64,000 bases of DNA from Microbacterium sp. RURRCA19A (GTDB lineage: Bacteria; Actinomycetota; Actinomycetes; Actinomycetales; Microbacteriaceae). Positions 7,390-16,298 of this stretch are shown in pieces. The notes under the pieces are model-generated. The model made no database searches and was not told the origin of the DNA. It saw only the letters and a list, made by a program, of their open reading frames with translations. Numbering within the stretch: position 1 is the stretch's first letter; every line of letters starts with the position of its first letter. The stretch covers positions 1 to 64,000 of the forward strand of contig NZ_FTNQ01000003.1 of the NCBI RefSeq assembly GCF_900156455.1, written 5' to 3'. A program made the position numbers and the translations under genes.

Positions 7390-8418
7390 ATGCCCGTCGC
7401 CACCCCTGAGCAGTACGCCGAGATGCTGGACCGCGCCAAGGCCGGCAGCTTCGCGTACCCCGCGATCAACGTCTCGAGCTCGCAGACCATCAACTCCGTG
7501 CTCCAGGGCCTGACCGAGGCCGGCTCTGACGGCATCCTGCAGGTCACCACCGGCGGCGCCGACTACTTCGCCGGCCACACCGTCAAGGCCCGCGCGACCG
7601 GCGCGCTCGCGTTCGCCAAGTACGTCACCGAGGTCGCGAAGAACTACCCGATCACGGTCGCGCTGCACACCGACCACTGCCCCAAGGACGCGCTGCCCGG
7701 GTTCGTGATCCCCCTGCTCGAGGCCTCGGAGGAAGAGGTCAAGGCCGGCCGCAACCCGATCTTCCAGTCGCACATGTGGGACGGCTCGGCCGTTCCGCTC
7801 GATGAGAACATCGACATCGCCGCCGAGCTCCTCCCCCGCCTCAAGAACATCAACGCGATCCTCGAGATCGAGGTCGGCGTCGTCGGCGGCGAAGAGGACG
7901 GCGTCGCGCACGAGGGCTCCAACGACGCCCTGTACACGACCGTCGCCGACGTCACCAAGGCCGTCGAGCGTCTCGGCCTCGGCGAGAACGGCCGCTACAT
8001 CTCCGCGCTGACGTTCGGCAACGTGCACGGCGTGTACAAGCCGGGCGGCGTGAAGCTCCGCCCCGAGCTGCTGGGCGAGATCCAGGAGGGCATCGCCGCG
8101 AAGTTCGGTACCGGCCCCAAGCCGCTCGACCTCGTCTTCCACGGCGGCAGCGGATCCACCGACGAGGAGATCGCGCTGGCCGTCTCGAACGGCGTCGTGA
8201 AGATGAACATCGACACGGACACCCAGTACGCCTTCACGCGTTCCATCGCGGGCTACATGTTCTCCAACTACGACGGCGTCCTGAAGGTCGACGGCGAGGT
8301 CGGCAACAAGAAGCAGTACGACCCCCGCGCGTGGGGCAAGGTCGCCGAGTCGGCGATGGCCGTGCGCGTCGTCGAGGCGACGAAGCAGCTCGGCTCCTTC
8401 GGCAAGTCGCAGGGCTGA
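7390..8418 (+). CDS. fbaA: Class II fructose-bisphosphate aldolase
   Basis: A 342-residue zinc-dependent aldolase that splits fructose 1,6-bisphosphate into DHAP and GAP. Visible are the substrate/metal region TVALHTDHCPKDALPGF with the metal-binding HTDHC, the second signature LEIEVGVVGGEEDGV, and the phosphate-binding VFHGGSGS and MNIDTDTQ blocks. The length suits the long class II A type. The ATG at 7390 has AAGGAG 5 nt upstream. A strong terminator follows the gene. It is divergent from glpX. Confidence 0.97.
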   Translation: MPVATPEQYAEMLDRAKAGSFAYPAINVSSSQTINSVLQGLTEAGSDGILQVTTGGADYFAGHTVKARATGALAFAKYVTEVAKNYPITVALHTDHCPKDALPGFVIPLLEASEEEVKAGRNPIFQSHMWDGSAVPLDENIDIAAELLPRLKNINAILEIEVGVVGGEEDGVAHEGSNDALYTTVADVTKAVERLGLGENGRYISALTFGNVHGVYKPGGVKLRPELLGEIQEGIAAKFGTGPKPLDLVFHGGSGSTDEEIALAVSNGVVKMNIDTDTQYAFTRSIAGYMFSNYDGVLKVDGEVGNKKQYDPRAWGKVAESAMAVRVVEATKQLGSFGKSQG

Positions 8419-8429
8419 ACCGCATCCCG

Positions 8430-8467
8430 CGCACGAACGCCCCGGCTCCGGCCGGGGCGTTCGTGCG
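8430..8467 (+). terminator. Strong hairpin terminator after the aldolase gene
   Basis: A perfect 17-bp stem (CGCACGAACGCCCCGGC and its complement) with a 4-nt loop begins 11 bases after the stop codon. It also lies downstream of the convergent MOSC gene and could serve both. Confidence 0.85.
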
Positions 8468-8499
8468 TTCGGATGGTGAATTCGGCGGAATGCGGCCGG

Positions 8500-9045
8500 C
8501 TACGACCGATACAGCTCCAGCACCGTGGGCTCGTCCGACGGCGACGACAGGATCTCGACCGGGTCGCCGGCGCGCACGTCCCCGGCCCGGCGGACGCGCA
8601 GGTAGGCACCGAGGCGCCCCTCATCCGAGAACCTCTTCACCCAGCCGCGTGAGGCCGCGCCGCCGACCCAGCGGGCGAAGGTCGCGCAGGGCGTCCGAGG
8701 CATCGTGACCTCCAGCTGCACGGTCTCGCCGACGCGCCAGACTTCACCGATCCGCGCGCCGTTGACGTCGATGCCGTCGAGCCGCAGGTTCTCGCCGAAC
8801 CAGCCGGGAGCGAGCTCGCGTCCGAGTTCGCCCTCCCAGAACTCGGCGTCGTCCTGCGCATACGCGTAGACCGCCTTGTCGGGGCCGCCGTGGTGCTTGC
8901 GGCTCGCCTGCACATCGGTACGCACGCCCAACCGGCCGATCCGGACGGCCCCGTCGAGCGCGCGCTTGTCGATCGCGGTGACGCCCACCGACCCGGAGTC
9001 GGGACGCAGGGCATGGACGGCGCAGACGGCGACGAGGCTCGGCAT
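8500..9045 (-). CDS. MOSC-domain protein (YiiM-like)
   Basis: A 181-residue MOSC (Mo-cofactor sulfurase C-terminal) protein. These domains carry sulfur on a conserved Cys for molybdenum-cofactor-linked chemistry such as reduction of N-hydroxylated bases. Visible: HHGGPDKAVYAY (51-62), GWFGENL (81-87) and TPCATF with the conserved Cys at 120. The start ATG 9045 has TAGCAT 6 nt upstream (leaderless type). That -10 overlaps the stop codon of the upstream anti-sigma gene, so the gene can be transcribed alone or by read-through. The exact substrate is unknown. Confidence 0.9.
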   Translation of the reverse strand: MPSLVAVCAVHALRPDSGSVGVTAIDKRALDGAVRIGRLGVRTDVQASRKHHGGPDKAVYAYAQDDAEFWEGELGRELAPGWFGENLRLDGIDVNGARIGEVWRVGETVQLEVTMPRTPCATFARWVGGAASRGWVKRFSDEGRLGAYLRVRRAGDVRAGDPVEILSSPSDEPTVLELYRS

Positions 9046-9051
9046 CCCTCG

Positions 9052-9057
9052 ATGCTA
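9052..9057 (-). promoter_or_regulatory. -10 element TAGCAT, leaderless promoter of the MOSC gene
   Basis: TAGCAT sits 6 nt before the ATG and shares bases with the TAG stop (9057-9055) of the anti-sigma gene. Confidence 0.55.
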
Positions 9058-9765
9058 CGGGCTGTCGAAGTCCCGCCGCATGACCACGCGATCGCCGTCG
9101 ACCGTCCGGATCTCGATGGAGTCGATCCGGGATGCCGACACGTCGGTGCCCGCGCTCAGCTCGGTGGTCGAGCCGGGACCCGCACGCCAGGTGGAGAGCA
9201 TCGTCGTCGCCCCCGAGTCGTCCGTGACGGCGAGAGCGTACGGCCAACCGCCGGGCGGCGCGTCGAGGACTTCACCGGTGTACTGACAGACCAGGTCGAT
9301 CCGGGTGCCCCACTCGACCGGCGTCAGCTTCACCGACGCCTCCAACGGCGCACCGGCGACGTCGTTCAGCGCGTAGACCGCACCGCCACCGTCGGTCGGG
9401 GTGCTGGTGAGGGCCAGCACGCTCGGCACCGCGATGATCAGCAGTGCCGCCGCTGCGGCACCGGCCCACACGGCGACGACGCGCCGACGGCGACGCCGCG
9501 CGGTGCGGACGATCCGCCCCCGGAGCGCCGGATCTGGAGAGGTCGGTGCGGCACGGAGCTGTGCGTCGGCGCCGTCGATCGCTCGGGCGCGCTCGGGCGA
9601 CAGGCGCGACAGGAGCCCGGCCGTGGGGGCGAGCTCGGCCACGGCGGCGCGACAGAGCGGGCACTCGTCGAGGTGACGTTCGTACTCGCCGCGGTCCGCG
9701 GCCGGCAGCGCCCCCAACACGTACGCGCCGTCCCAGGTGGCGAATCTCTCGTGATCGGAGGTCAT
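9055..9765 (-). CDS. Membrane anti-sigma factor with zinc-finger ASD domain
   Basis: A 236-residue partner of the upstream ECF sigma factor. The N-terminal cytoplasmic part has the zinc anti-sigma signature H31-x3-C35-x2-C38 in ERHLDECPLC. One membrane helix spans about 96-120 after an Arg-rich stop (ARRRRRRVV), leaving a ~115-residue extracellular domain likely to sense signal. Its ATG overlaps the sigma stop as ATGA, so the two proteins are translationally coupled, the usual stoichiometric arrangement. The sensory C-terminal part does not obviously match RskA. The stress sensed is unknown. Confidence 0.9.
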   Translation of the reverse strand: MTSDHERFATWDGAYVLGALPAADRGEYERHLDECPLCRAAVAELAPTAGLLSRLSPERARAIDGADAQLRAAPTSPDPALRGRIVRTARRRRRRVVAVWAGAAAAALLIIAVPSVLALTSTPTDGGGAVYALNDVAGAPLEASVKLTPVEWGTRIDLVCQYTGEVLDAPPGGWPYALAVTDDSGATTMLSTWRAGPGSTTELSAGTDVSASRIDSIEIRTVDGDRVVMRRDFDSP

Positions 9766-10265
9766 CGCGTCACCCCTCTCTCCTGCAGGGCGAGCCGGAG
9801 CGCGCGCACGGCGTAGTGCAGACGCGACTTGACCGTCCCGACCGGGATTCCCAGTTCTTCCGCCGCCTGTGCGACGCTCCGACCGCCGTAGTACGCCGAG
9901 ACGATGACCGCGCGGTGGTCGGGAGTCAGGGTGGCCAGCGCCTCTTCCACGAGGAGTGCGTCGAACATCGCATCCGTGTCATCTCCGCCCGCGGTCTCGG
10001 GAAGCTCGTCGACGGGCTGCTCATGACGCCGCCGGGCGCTGCGCGCGTCGTCGATGACGATGTTGCGGGCGACGGTGAACATCCACGACCGCAGCCGCGA
10101 GGGGTCGTCCGCCATGACGCGCGGCGTCCGCCAGGCGCGCAGCAGGGTCTCCTGCACAACGTCGTCCGCGCCCGCATGGTCGCCCGTGAGGCTCACGACG
10201 TACCGCCAGACGGGCGCGGCGTGCGCGTCGTACAGCGCGGTCAGTTGCGCGTGGTCGTCTCGCAT
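9762..10265 (-). CDS. ECF-type RNA polymerase sigma factor
   Basis: A 167-residue sigma factor with only regions sigma2 (LYDAHAAPVWRYVVSL, then GADDVVQETLLRAW, with promoter-melting residues around SWMFTVARNIVIDD) and sigma4 (LTPDHRAVIVSAYYGG through the HTH GIPVGTVKSRLHYA). It directs RNA polymerase to a stress regulon and is held inactive by the anti-sigma factor encoded just downstream. The ATG at 10265 has AGGAGGGATG in front. The target promoter motif cannot be deduced here. No autoregulatory promoter was identified with confidence. Confidence 0.93.
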   Translation of the reverse strand: MRDDHAQLTALYDAHAAPVWRYVVSLTGDHAGADDVVQETLLRAWRTPRVMADDPSRLRSWMFTVARNIVIDDARSARRRHEQPVDELPETAGGDDTDAMFDALLVEEALATLTPDHRAVIVSAYYGGRSVAQAAEELGIPVGTVKSRLHYAVRALRLALQERGVTR

Positions 10266-10320
10266 CGCGGCATCCCTCCTGTTCTCCTCACGGTGAACAC
10301 GGGATGCCGGGCCACGCGGT

Positions 10321-10863
10321 TCAGTTCGCGAACGCGCCGGTGAGAGCCGAGAGGAACGCGGGGTCGGCCGTGAGGGCGATGGTGATGCAGACGCCCGCGA
10401 CGAGCGTGGTCGCCACGAAGCCGACGAGCGGCACCCAGAACGCGATCCGACCCCGCCGCAGTCGCCGCCAGGTGAGCGCGGCCGTGAGCAGGTAGCCGAT
10501 CGCATACACGACGGATGCCACCGCACCCCAGACGTAGCCGGTGGACAGGGCCGTGTAGGTGGCGTCCACGCCGAGGATCTGGGCAGCACGCTCGGCGTAG
10601 CCGGGGAAGTCCAGGAGCTGGGTGATGGTGGAGATCACCGAGATCAGGCCGTAGACGAGCAGGACGAGCGTGGCGACCCGGTCGGCGAGCGGGCCGCGCG
10701 CGCGGGGCGCGACCGGTGCCGCTTCGGCGACCGACTCGGGCGCCGGTGCCACGCCCGCTTCGAGCGCCTCGGTCACCTCCGGACGCTGGATGCGCGCGCG
10801 CTGCTCCTCGGGCGAGGCGTACTCGCCGTATTGCGGACGCGGGCGGGCGTCGTCGCCGCTCAC
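10321..10863 (-). CDS. DUF6264 family membrane protein
   Basis: A 180-residue protein typical of Microbacteriaceae. A soluble, acidic and Pro-rich N-terminal segment ([19 protein letters not shown]) of ~75 residues is followed by three predicted membrane helices: [20 protein letters not shown], then about [18 protein letters not shown], and [19 protein letters not shown]. The GTG start at 10863 overlaps the ispH stop as GTGA, so it is translated with ispH. The function is not known. Family assignment rests on recognition of the N-terminal motif and genomic position. Confidence 0.75.
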   Translation of the reverse strand: MSGDDARPRPQYGEYASPEEQRARIQRPEVTEALEAGVAPAPESVAEAAPVAPRARGPLADRVATLVLLVYGLISVISTITQLLDFPGYAERAAQILGVDATYTALSTGYVWGAVASVVYAIGYLLTAALTWRRLRRGRIAFWVPLVGFVATTLVAGVCITIALTADPAFLSALTGAFAN

Positions 10864-11921
10864 GCGCGGCCTCGGCCGCCGAGCGCCCGCTGGTCGCGCT
10901 TGCCCGACGAGTCCTGACGCAGCTCCTTGGGCAGGGAGAACATGAGGTCCTCCTCGGCGGTGCGCACCTCTTCGACGTCGCGGTAGCCGGCGCCGGCGAG
11001 CTCCTGGAGCACCTCGGTGACGAGGACCTCGGGCACCGAGGCACCGCTGGTGACACCCACGGTCTCGACGCCGTCGAGCCATTCCTGACGCACTTCGTCG
11101 ACGTAGTCGACGCGGTAGGCGGCCTTGGCGCCGTGCTCGAGCGCGACCTCCACGAGGCGCACGCTGTTCGACGAGTTGGCCGAGCCCACGACGATCACCA
11201 GGTCCGCGTCGCGCGCGACCTTCTTGATCGCGACCTGGCGGTTCTGGGTGGCGTAGCAGATGTCGTCGGACGGCGGATCCTGCAGCTCGGGGAAGCGCAG
11301 ACGCAGACGGCGCACGGTCTCCATCGTCTCGTCGACCGAGAGCGTGGTCTGCGACAGCCACACGACCTTCGACGGGTCGCGCACCTCGACGGTGTCGGCG
11401 TGCTCGGGCGAGTTCACGACGGTGACGTGCTCGGGGGCCTCGCCCGCCGTGCCCTCGACCTCTTCGTGGCCCTCGTGGCCGATCAGCAGGATCTCGAAGT
11501 CGTCACGTGCGAAACGCACCGCCTCGCGGTGCACTTTGGTGACCAGGGGGCAGGTGGCGTCGATCGCCTGGAGATGCCGATCGGACGCCGCCGACACGAC
11601 CGCCGGCGAGACGCCGTGGGCGCTGAAGACGACGTGCGAACCCTCGGGGACCTCGTCGACCTCTTCGACGAAGATCGCGCCCTGCTTCTCGAGCTCGGTC
11701 ACGACGTGGATGTTGTGCACGATCTGCTTGCGCACGTACACCGGCGCGCCATAGCGTTCGAGCGCCTTCTCGACGGCGATGACGGCACGGTCGACGCCGG
11801 CGCAGTAACCGCGCGGGGCTGCCAACAGCACCTTCTTCTGTCCGTGGACGGGGATATCCTGGAGCCGCCCGCGTCGACCCGGAATCCGGGGAACGGGCAG
11901 GTGGACGGCAGGTGTGCTCAC
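10860..11921 (-). CDS. ispH: 4-hydroxy-3-methylbut-2-enyl diphosphate reductase
   Basis: A 353-residue iron-sulfur enzyme for the last step of the MEP isoprenoid pathway, forming IPP and DMAPP from HMBPP. The three Fe-S cysteines are present: C40 in PRGYCAGV, C124 in DATCPLV and C222 in ICYATQ. The SANSSNS and TSGASVPE substrate loops are intact. The first ~27 residues are a poorly conserved extension. The start GTG 11921 has TAGAAT 6 nt upstream. It is divergent from xseA. UppS, a user of IPP, lies further along the window. Confidence 0.97.
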   Translation of the reverse strand: MSTPAVHLPVPRIPGRRGRLQDIPVHGQKKVLLAAPRGYCAGVDRAVIAVEKALERYGAPVYVRKQIVHNIHVVTELEKQGAIFVEEVDEVPEGSHVVFSAHGVSPAVVSAASDRHLQAIDATCPLVTKVHREAVRFARDDFEILLIGHEGHEEVEGTAGEAPEHVTVVNSPEHADTVEVRDPSKVVWLSQTTLSVDETMETVRRLRLRFPELQDPPSDDICYATQNRQVAIKKVARDADLVIVVGSANSSNSVRLVEVALEHGAKAAYRVDYVDEVRQEWLDGVETVGVTSGASVPEVLVTEVLQELAGAGYRDVEEVRTAEEDLMFSLPKELRQDSSGKRDQRALGGRGRA

Positions 11922-11927
11922 CCCTCG

Positions 11928-11933
11928 ATTCTA
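11928..11933 (-). promoter_or_regulatory. -10 element TAGAAT, leaderless ispH promoter
   Basis: TAGAAT is 6 nt upstream of the GTG start and is close to the TATAAT consensus. Confidence 0.6.
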
Positions 11934-11988
11934 CGGGGGCGCCCCTGGGCGACGGCCGAACCGCCCACCACCGACCCCCTGAGAGAGC

Positions 11989-13302
11989 ATGACCTCCTTC
12001 CGACCCGATGCCGTCGAGGGCCAGGCGCCCCCGGCCGACTCCGTGCACCCGCGCGATTCGAAGAACGAGGCGCCCACGTCGGTGTCGCGACTGAACGACA
12101 CGATCCGCGGGTTCATCGAGCGCTGGGGATCCGTGTGGGTCGAAGGCGAGATCACCTCCTTCAACCGCCGTGGCGGCAACGTCTTCGGGCGTCTGAAAGA
12201 CCTCGGGACCGACTCGACGGTCGCCTTCCGCATCTGGTCGAGCACGCTGGCGCGACTGCCCAAAGACCTGCAGGTCGGCGATCACGTCGTGGCGTGCGTC
12301 AAGGCGGACTACTTCCCGCGCACGGGCGATTTCTCGTTCGCGGTGTCGGCGATGCGGCACGTGGGGCTGGGCGAACAGCTCGAACGTCTGGAGCGGCTGC
12401 GCGCGCAGTTGCGGTCCGAGGGGCTGTTCGACCCCGCGCGGAAGAAGACGCTGCCGTTCCTCCCCCACTGCATCGGTCTGATCACGGGCGAGAACTCGGA
12501 TGCCGAGAAGGACGTGCACCGCAACGCCGAGTTGCGCTGGCCGCAGGTGCGGTTCCGCACGCGATACGCCGCCGTGCAGGGCGATCGCTGCGTCCCCGAG
12601 ACCCTCGCGGCGTTGGCGGCACTGGACGCCGACCCCGAGGTCGACGTCATCGTCATCGCGCGCGGCGGCGGGGATCCTCAGACGCTCCTCGGTTTCAGCG
12701 ACGAGCGACTGGTGCGCGCGGTGGCGGCGGCATCCACCCCGATCGTCAGCGCCATCGGCCACGAGAACGACCGCCCGCTGCTGGACGACGTCGCCGACGT
12801 GCGGGCCTCCACTCCGACCGACGCCGCCAAGCGCGTGGTGCCCGACGTGAGCGAGCAGCGCGCGCTCGTCGCGCAGTTGCGTGCGCGGCTGACGGGTCGC
12901 CTCACGCAACGCGTCCTGCACGACATCGCGCAGCTCGAACAGCTGCGGTCGCGTCCGGTGCTGCGGACACCGCACTCGATGCTCACCTCCCGCGCTCAGG
13001 ACGTCTGGATGCTGGCCACGCGCGGTCGCGACATCGTCGACCGGCGCCTGCAGGGCGAGGAACGGCGCACGCGCGAACTCCGCGCGGCGCTCCGGGCTCT
13101 CTCACCGGAGGCGACCCTGGCGCGCGGATACGCGATCGCGCAGATCGAGGGCGGAGGCATCGTGCGCGACGCGACCCAGGCGCCCGCGGGCTCGCGCGTC
13201 GTGGTGACCGTCGCCGACGGCGCCTTCGGCGCCTCCTCCACAGGCCCTGTCGACGGCTCCGAGTCCCCCGCGGGCAGCGGTGCCTCCGCCGGTCGCGCCT
13301 AA
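11989..13302 (+). CDS. xseA: Exodeoxyribonuclease VII large subunit
   Basis: A 437-residue catalytic subunit of ExoVII, which degrades single-stranded DNA from either end. It has an N-terminal OB-fold ([20 protein letters not shown]), the catalytic core with [18 protein letters not shown] and [36 protein letters not shown], and a long helical region ending near GYAIAQ. The last ~50 residues are low-complexity Ala/Gly/Ser. It starts at ATG 11989. The small subunit follows directly, as in most bacteria. Confidence 0.96.
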   Translation: MTSFRPDAVEGQAPPADSVHPRDSKNEAPTSVSRLNDTIRGFIERWGSVWVEGEITSFNRRGGNVFGRLKDLGTDSTVAFRIWSSTLARLPKDLQVGDHVVACVKADYFPRTGDFSFAVSAMRHVGLGEQLERLERLRAQLRSEGLFDPARKKTLPFLPHCIGLITGENSDAEKDVHRNAELRWPQVRFRTRYAAVQGDRCVPETLAALAALDADPEVDVIVIARGGGDPQTLLGFSDERLVRAVAAASTPIVSAIGHENDRPLLDDVADVRASTPTDAAKRVVPDVSEQRALVAQLRARLTGRLTQRVLHDIAQLEQLRSRPVLRTPHSMLTSRAQDVWMLATRGRDIVDRRLQGEERRTRELRAALRALSPEATLARGYAIAQIEGGGIVRDATQAPAGSRVVVTVADGAFGASSTGPVDGSESPAGSGASAGRA

Positions 13303-13305
13303 GAT
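13300..13305 (+). promoter_or_regulatory. -10-like TAAGAT before xseB
   Basis: TAAGAT begins inside the xseA stop codon and stands 7 nt before ATG 13313. It may allow separate leaderless expression of xseB. Confidence 0.35.
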
Positions 13306-13312
13306 GGATGCC

Positions 13313-13543
13313 ATGACCGCGACGCCTTCCGGCCCCTCCGCCGACGTGGCGTCCCTGTCTTTCGAGCAAGCCCGAGACGAACTCGTCCGCGTGGTCGCCG
13401 AGCTCGAGCAGGGCGCTCCGACCCTGGAGGAGTCCCTCGCCCTCTGGGAGCGCGGCGAACAGCTCTCCGCCCGGTGCGAGGAATGGCTGCTGGGCGCCAA
13501 GCGGAGACTGGACGCGGCCCGCGGCGAGGGTGAGGAGTCCTGA
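13313..13543 (+). CDS. xseB: Exodeoxyribonuclease VII small subunit
   Basis: A 76-residue XseB protein with the family pattern [28 protein letters not shown] (given here in part: [14 protein letters not shown] and [15 protein letters not shown]) forming helical hairpins that coat XseA. Two starts are possible, ATG 13304 and ATG 13313. I prefer 13313 because the spacing to TAAGAT fits a leaderless transcript; neither has a good Shine-Dalgarno site. Its stop overlaps the next start by one base (TGATG). Confidence 0.92.
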   Translation: MTATPSGPSADVASLSFEQARDELVRVVAELEQGAPTLEESLALWERGEQLSARCEEWLLGAKRRLDAARGEGEES

Positions 13544-14175
13544 TGGCCCGCATCGTCGCCGAGCTCGGCCGCCCCGAGACCCCGGAAGAGACCGCGGCCC
13601 GCAAGGCCGAGTCCTCTCGCCGCTATCGCTCCAGCAAGACGTTCCGCAATCTCGTCGCAGCGCTGCTCGTCACGGTCGCGGTCGTCCTCGTCGTGATCGC
13701 GGCGGTTCCGCGCGGCGAGCCCGCCCCGCGCCCGCAGCCCGACGTCGCGGCGCTCGCCACCGACCTGTCCGACGAGATCGGTCGCCCCGCGCTGTCCCCG
13801 TCGCTCCCCGACGGATGGCGTGTCAACCAGGCGACGACCGAGGGCCAGGGCGGCACCGAGGCGTGGACCATGGTGTACGTCCGGTCGGGCGAGTCGGGGT
13901 TCGTGCGCGTCGCGCAGGGTCTCGACACCGGCGAGGAGTGGGTCGCCCAGGTGCTGGGCGGAGCGCGCAGCACCGAGACCGTCGCGATCGACGGCGTGGA
14001 CTGGAACGTGTACCGCCCCAGCGACCCCGAGCGTGCCGGCAACATCACGTACGCGCTGTCGACCCCCGCCGGTCCCGACCAGGTGCTGATCTACGGCGAC
14101 GCCAGCCCCGAGACGACCGCGATCGCCGCGGCATCCGTCACCGCCCAGATTCGAGAACTGAGAGAGGCCCCGTGA
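13543..14175 (+). CDS. DUF4245 membrane-anchored protein
   Basis: A 210-residue protein with a cytoplasmic N-terminus, one membrane helix ([20 protein letters not shown], about 36-55) and an extracellular domain ([30 protein letters not shown]) typical of DUF4245. The family is conserved in actinobacteria, often between xseB and fumarase or glpX genes. The function is unknown. Overlaps at both ends (TGATG with xseB, GTGA with the carbonic anhydrase gene) place it in one operon. Confidence 0.85.
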   Translation: MARIVAELGRPETPEETAARKAESSRRYRSSKTFRNLVAALLVTVAVVLVVIAAVPRGEPAPRPQPDVAALATDLSDEIGRPALSPSLPDGWRVNQATTEGQGGTEAWTMVYVRSGESGFVRVAQGLDTGEEWVAQVLGGARSTETVAIDGVDWNVYRPSDPERAGNITYALSTPAGPDQVLIYGDASPETTAIAAASVTAQIRELREAP

Positions 14176-14831
14176 GCGAGCGCATGACCCCCCGTGCCGT
14201 GTGGAATCAGATGCTCGAGGGCAACCGCCGCTTCGTCACGGGCGCCCCCGCGCACCCGCGCCAGGACGTCGAGCGTCGCGCAGAGCTGGCGAGCTCGCAG
14301 CACCCCACCGCCGCGCTCTTCGGCTGCTCCGACTCGCGCCTCGCGGCGGAGATCATCTTCGACCAGGGCCTGGGCGATCTGTTCGTCGTCCGCAACGCCG
14401 GCCAGGTCATCTCCGACTCGGTGATCGGCAGCCTCGAGTACGCCGTCGGGGTCCTGGAGGTCCCCCTCATCGTGGTTCTCGCGCACGACGCCTGCGGCGC
14501 CGTGGGTGCCGCCATCGACAGCACGGGCATCGACGCCCCGACCCTTCCGCCCTACATCTGGCGCCAGATCGCCCCCATCGTGCCGGCCGTGCGCCGGGTG
14601 CAGCGCGAAGAGGCCGCCGAAGGACGCTCGGCCGAGCGGGTCGACGCCGAGCTGGTGGGTCGCGAGCACCTCCGCCACACCGTCGCCGACCTGCTGCGCG
14701 CTTCCGAGCTCATCGCCGAGGCCGTCGCCGAGGGCCGGGTCGCGGTGGTGGGCGCCAATTACCGCCTCGACGACGGGGAAGCCGTCTCCGTCGTGAGCGT
14801 GGGCGACGTGGACGACTCCCGCGCCGCCTGA
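14172..14831 (+). CDS. Beta-class carbonic anhydrase
   Basis: A 219-residue zinc enzyme interconverting CO2 and bicarbonate. Zinc and catalytic residues are visible: C52, D54 and R56 in GCSDSR, and H105 and C108 in AHDACGA. Length and motif spacing are those of plant-type beta carbonic anhydrases. The GTG start at 14172 overlaps the DUF4245 stop (GTGA). In this operon bicarbonate may supply anaplerosis near FumC, but PPC lies far away. A second, gamma-type homologue is at 40866. Confidence 0.95.
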   Translation: MSERMTPRAVWNQMLEGNRRFVTGAPAHPRQDVERRAELASSQHPTAALFGCSDSRLAAEIIFDQGLGDLFVVRNAGQVISDSVIGSLEYAVGVLEVPLIVVLAHDACGAVGAAIDSTGIDAPTLPPYIWRQIAPIVPAVRRVQREEAAEGRSAERVDAELVGREHLRHTVADLLRASELIAEAVAEGRVAVVGANYRLDDGEAVSVVSVGDVDDSRAA

Positions 14832-14863
14832 CACCGCACGAAACGATCTGGAGGAACGACGAC

Positions 14864-16258
14864 GTGACCGACATCGAGTACCGCATCGAACACGACACCA
14901 TGGGTGAAGTGCGGGTGCCCAAGGACGCCCTCTACGCCGCGCAGACGCAGCGCGCGGTGGAGAACTTCCCCATCTCGGGTTCGGGGCTGGAGTCGACGCA
15001 GATCGCCGCACTCGCGCGCATCAAGAAGGCGGCCGCGCTGGCGAACAAAGAGCTCGGCACGCTCGACCCCCGCGTCGCCGACGCCATCGCCCAGGCGGCG
15101 GACGAGGTCATCACCGGTGCGTACGACGCGCACTTCCCCGTCGACACCTACCAGACCGGTAGCGGCACGTCGTCGAACATGAACATGAACGAGGTCCTGG
15201 CGACCCTCGCCACCGGGATCCTCGGCGAGACCGTCCACCCCAACGACCACGTCAACGCGTCGCAGTCCTCCAACGACGTCTTCCCCACCTCGGTCCACAT
15301 CGCGGTCACGCAGGCCCTCATCGACGACCTCATCCCGGCGCTCGACCACCTCGCGGTGGCGCTCGAGGCGAAGGCCGAGGCGTGGAAGGGCATCGTCAAG
15401 TCCGGCCGCACCCACCTGATGGATGCCACTCCGGTCACGCTCGGCCAGGAGTTCGGCGGCTACGCCCGTCAGATGCGCCTCGGTATCGAGCGCGTGCAGG
15501 CCGTCCTCCCCCGCGTCGGCGAGGTTCCCCTCGGAGGGACGGCCGTCGGTACGGGCATCAACACGCCGCTGGGCTTCCCGCAGAAGGTCATCGCGCTGCT
15601 CGCCGCCGAGACCGAGCTGCCCATCACCGAAGCCAAGGACCACTTCGAGGCGCAGGCGAACCGCGACGGCCTCGTCGAGGCGTCCGGGGCACTGCGCACG
15701 ATCGCGGTCTCGCTCACCAAGATCAACAACGACATCCGTTGGATGGGTTCGGGTCCGAACACGGGCCTCGGCGAGCTGCACATCCCCGACCTCCAGCCGG
15801 GTTCCTCGATCATGCCCGGCAAGGTGAACCCGGTCGTCCCCGAGGCCACCCTGATGGTCTGCGCGCGCGTCATCGGGAACGATGCCACCGTCGCCTGGGC
15901 GGGCGCCTCGGGTTCGTTCGAGCTCAACGTCGCGATCCCCGTCATGGGCACGGCTCTGCTGGAATCGATCCGTCTGCTGTCCAACGCCATGCGCGTGCTC
16001 GCCGACAAGACGATCGACGGTCTCGAGGCCAACGTCGCCCGGGCCGAAGCGTTCGCCGGGATGTCCCCGTCCATCGTCACGCCCCTGAACAAGGTCATCG
16101 GCTACGAGGCCGCCGCGAAGATCGCCAAGCACTCGGTGGCCAAGGGCATCACGGTCCGCGAGGCCGTCATCGACCTCGGCTACGTCGAGCGCGGCGAGAT
16201 CACCGAAGAGGTGCTCGACGCCAAGCTCGACCTGCTCTCGATGACCCACCCGGGCTGA
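14864..16258 (+). CDS. fumC: Class II fumarate hydratase
   Basis: A 464-residue iron-independent fumarase of the TCA cycle. The family signature [11 protein letters not shown] carries the catalytic serine loop. The substrate-binding [14 protein letters not shown] and [13 protein letters not shown] blocks and the [11 protein letters not shown] region with the catalytic His-containing segment are intact. The start is GTG 14864 with GGAGG 8 nt upstream. It follows the carbonic anhydrase gene by 32 bases and probably shares its transcript. Confidence 0.97.
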   Translation: MTDIEYRIEHDTMGEVRVPKDALYAAQTQRAVENFPISGSGLESTQIAALARIKKAAALANKELGTLDPRVADAIAQAADEVITGAYDAHFPVDTYQTGSGTSSNMNMNEVLATLATGILGETVHPNDHVNASQSSNDVFPTSVHIAVTQALIDDLIPALDHLAVALEAKAEAWKGIVKSGRTHLMDATPVTLGQEFGGYARQMRLGIERVQAVLPRVGEVPLGGTAVGTGINTPLGFPQKVIALLAAETELPITEAKDHFEAQANRDGLVEASGALRTIAVSLTKINNDIRWMGSGPNTGLGELHIPDLQPGSSIMPGKVNPVVPEATLMVCARVIGNDATVAWAGASGSFELNVAIPVMGTALLESIRLLSNAMRVLADKTIDGLEANVARAEAFAGMSPSIVTPLNKVIGYEAAAKIAKHSVAKGITVREAVIDLGYVERGEITEEVLDAKLDLLSMTHPG

Positions 16259-16286
16259 GCCGGAACGCAACGACGCCGAGGAACGC

Positions 16287-16292
16287 CATAAT
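16287..16292 (+). promoter_or_regulatory. -10 element CATAAT, leaderless promoter of the histidine kinase gene
   Basis: CATAAT, one base off TATAAT, stands 6 nt before ATG 16299. Confidence 0.5.
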
Positions 16293-16298
16293 CAGAGG

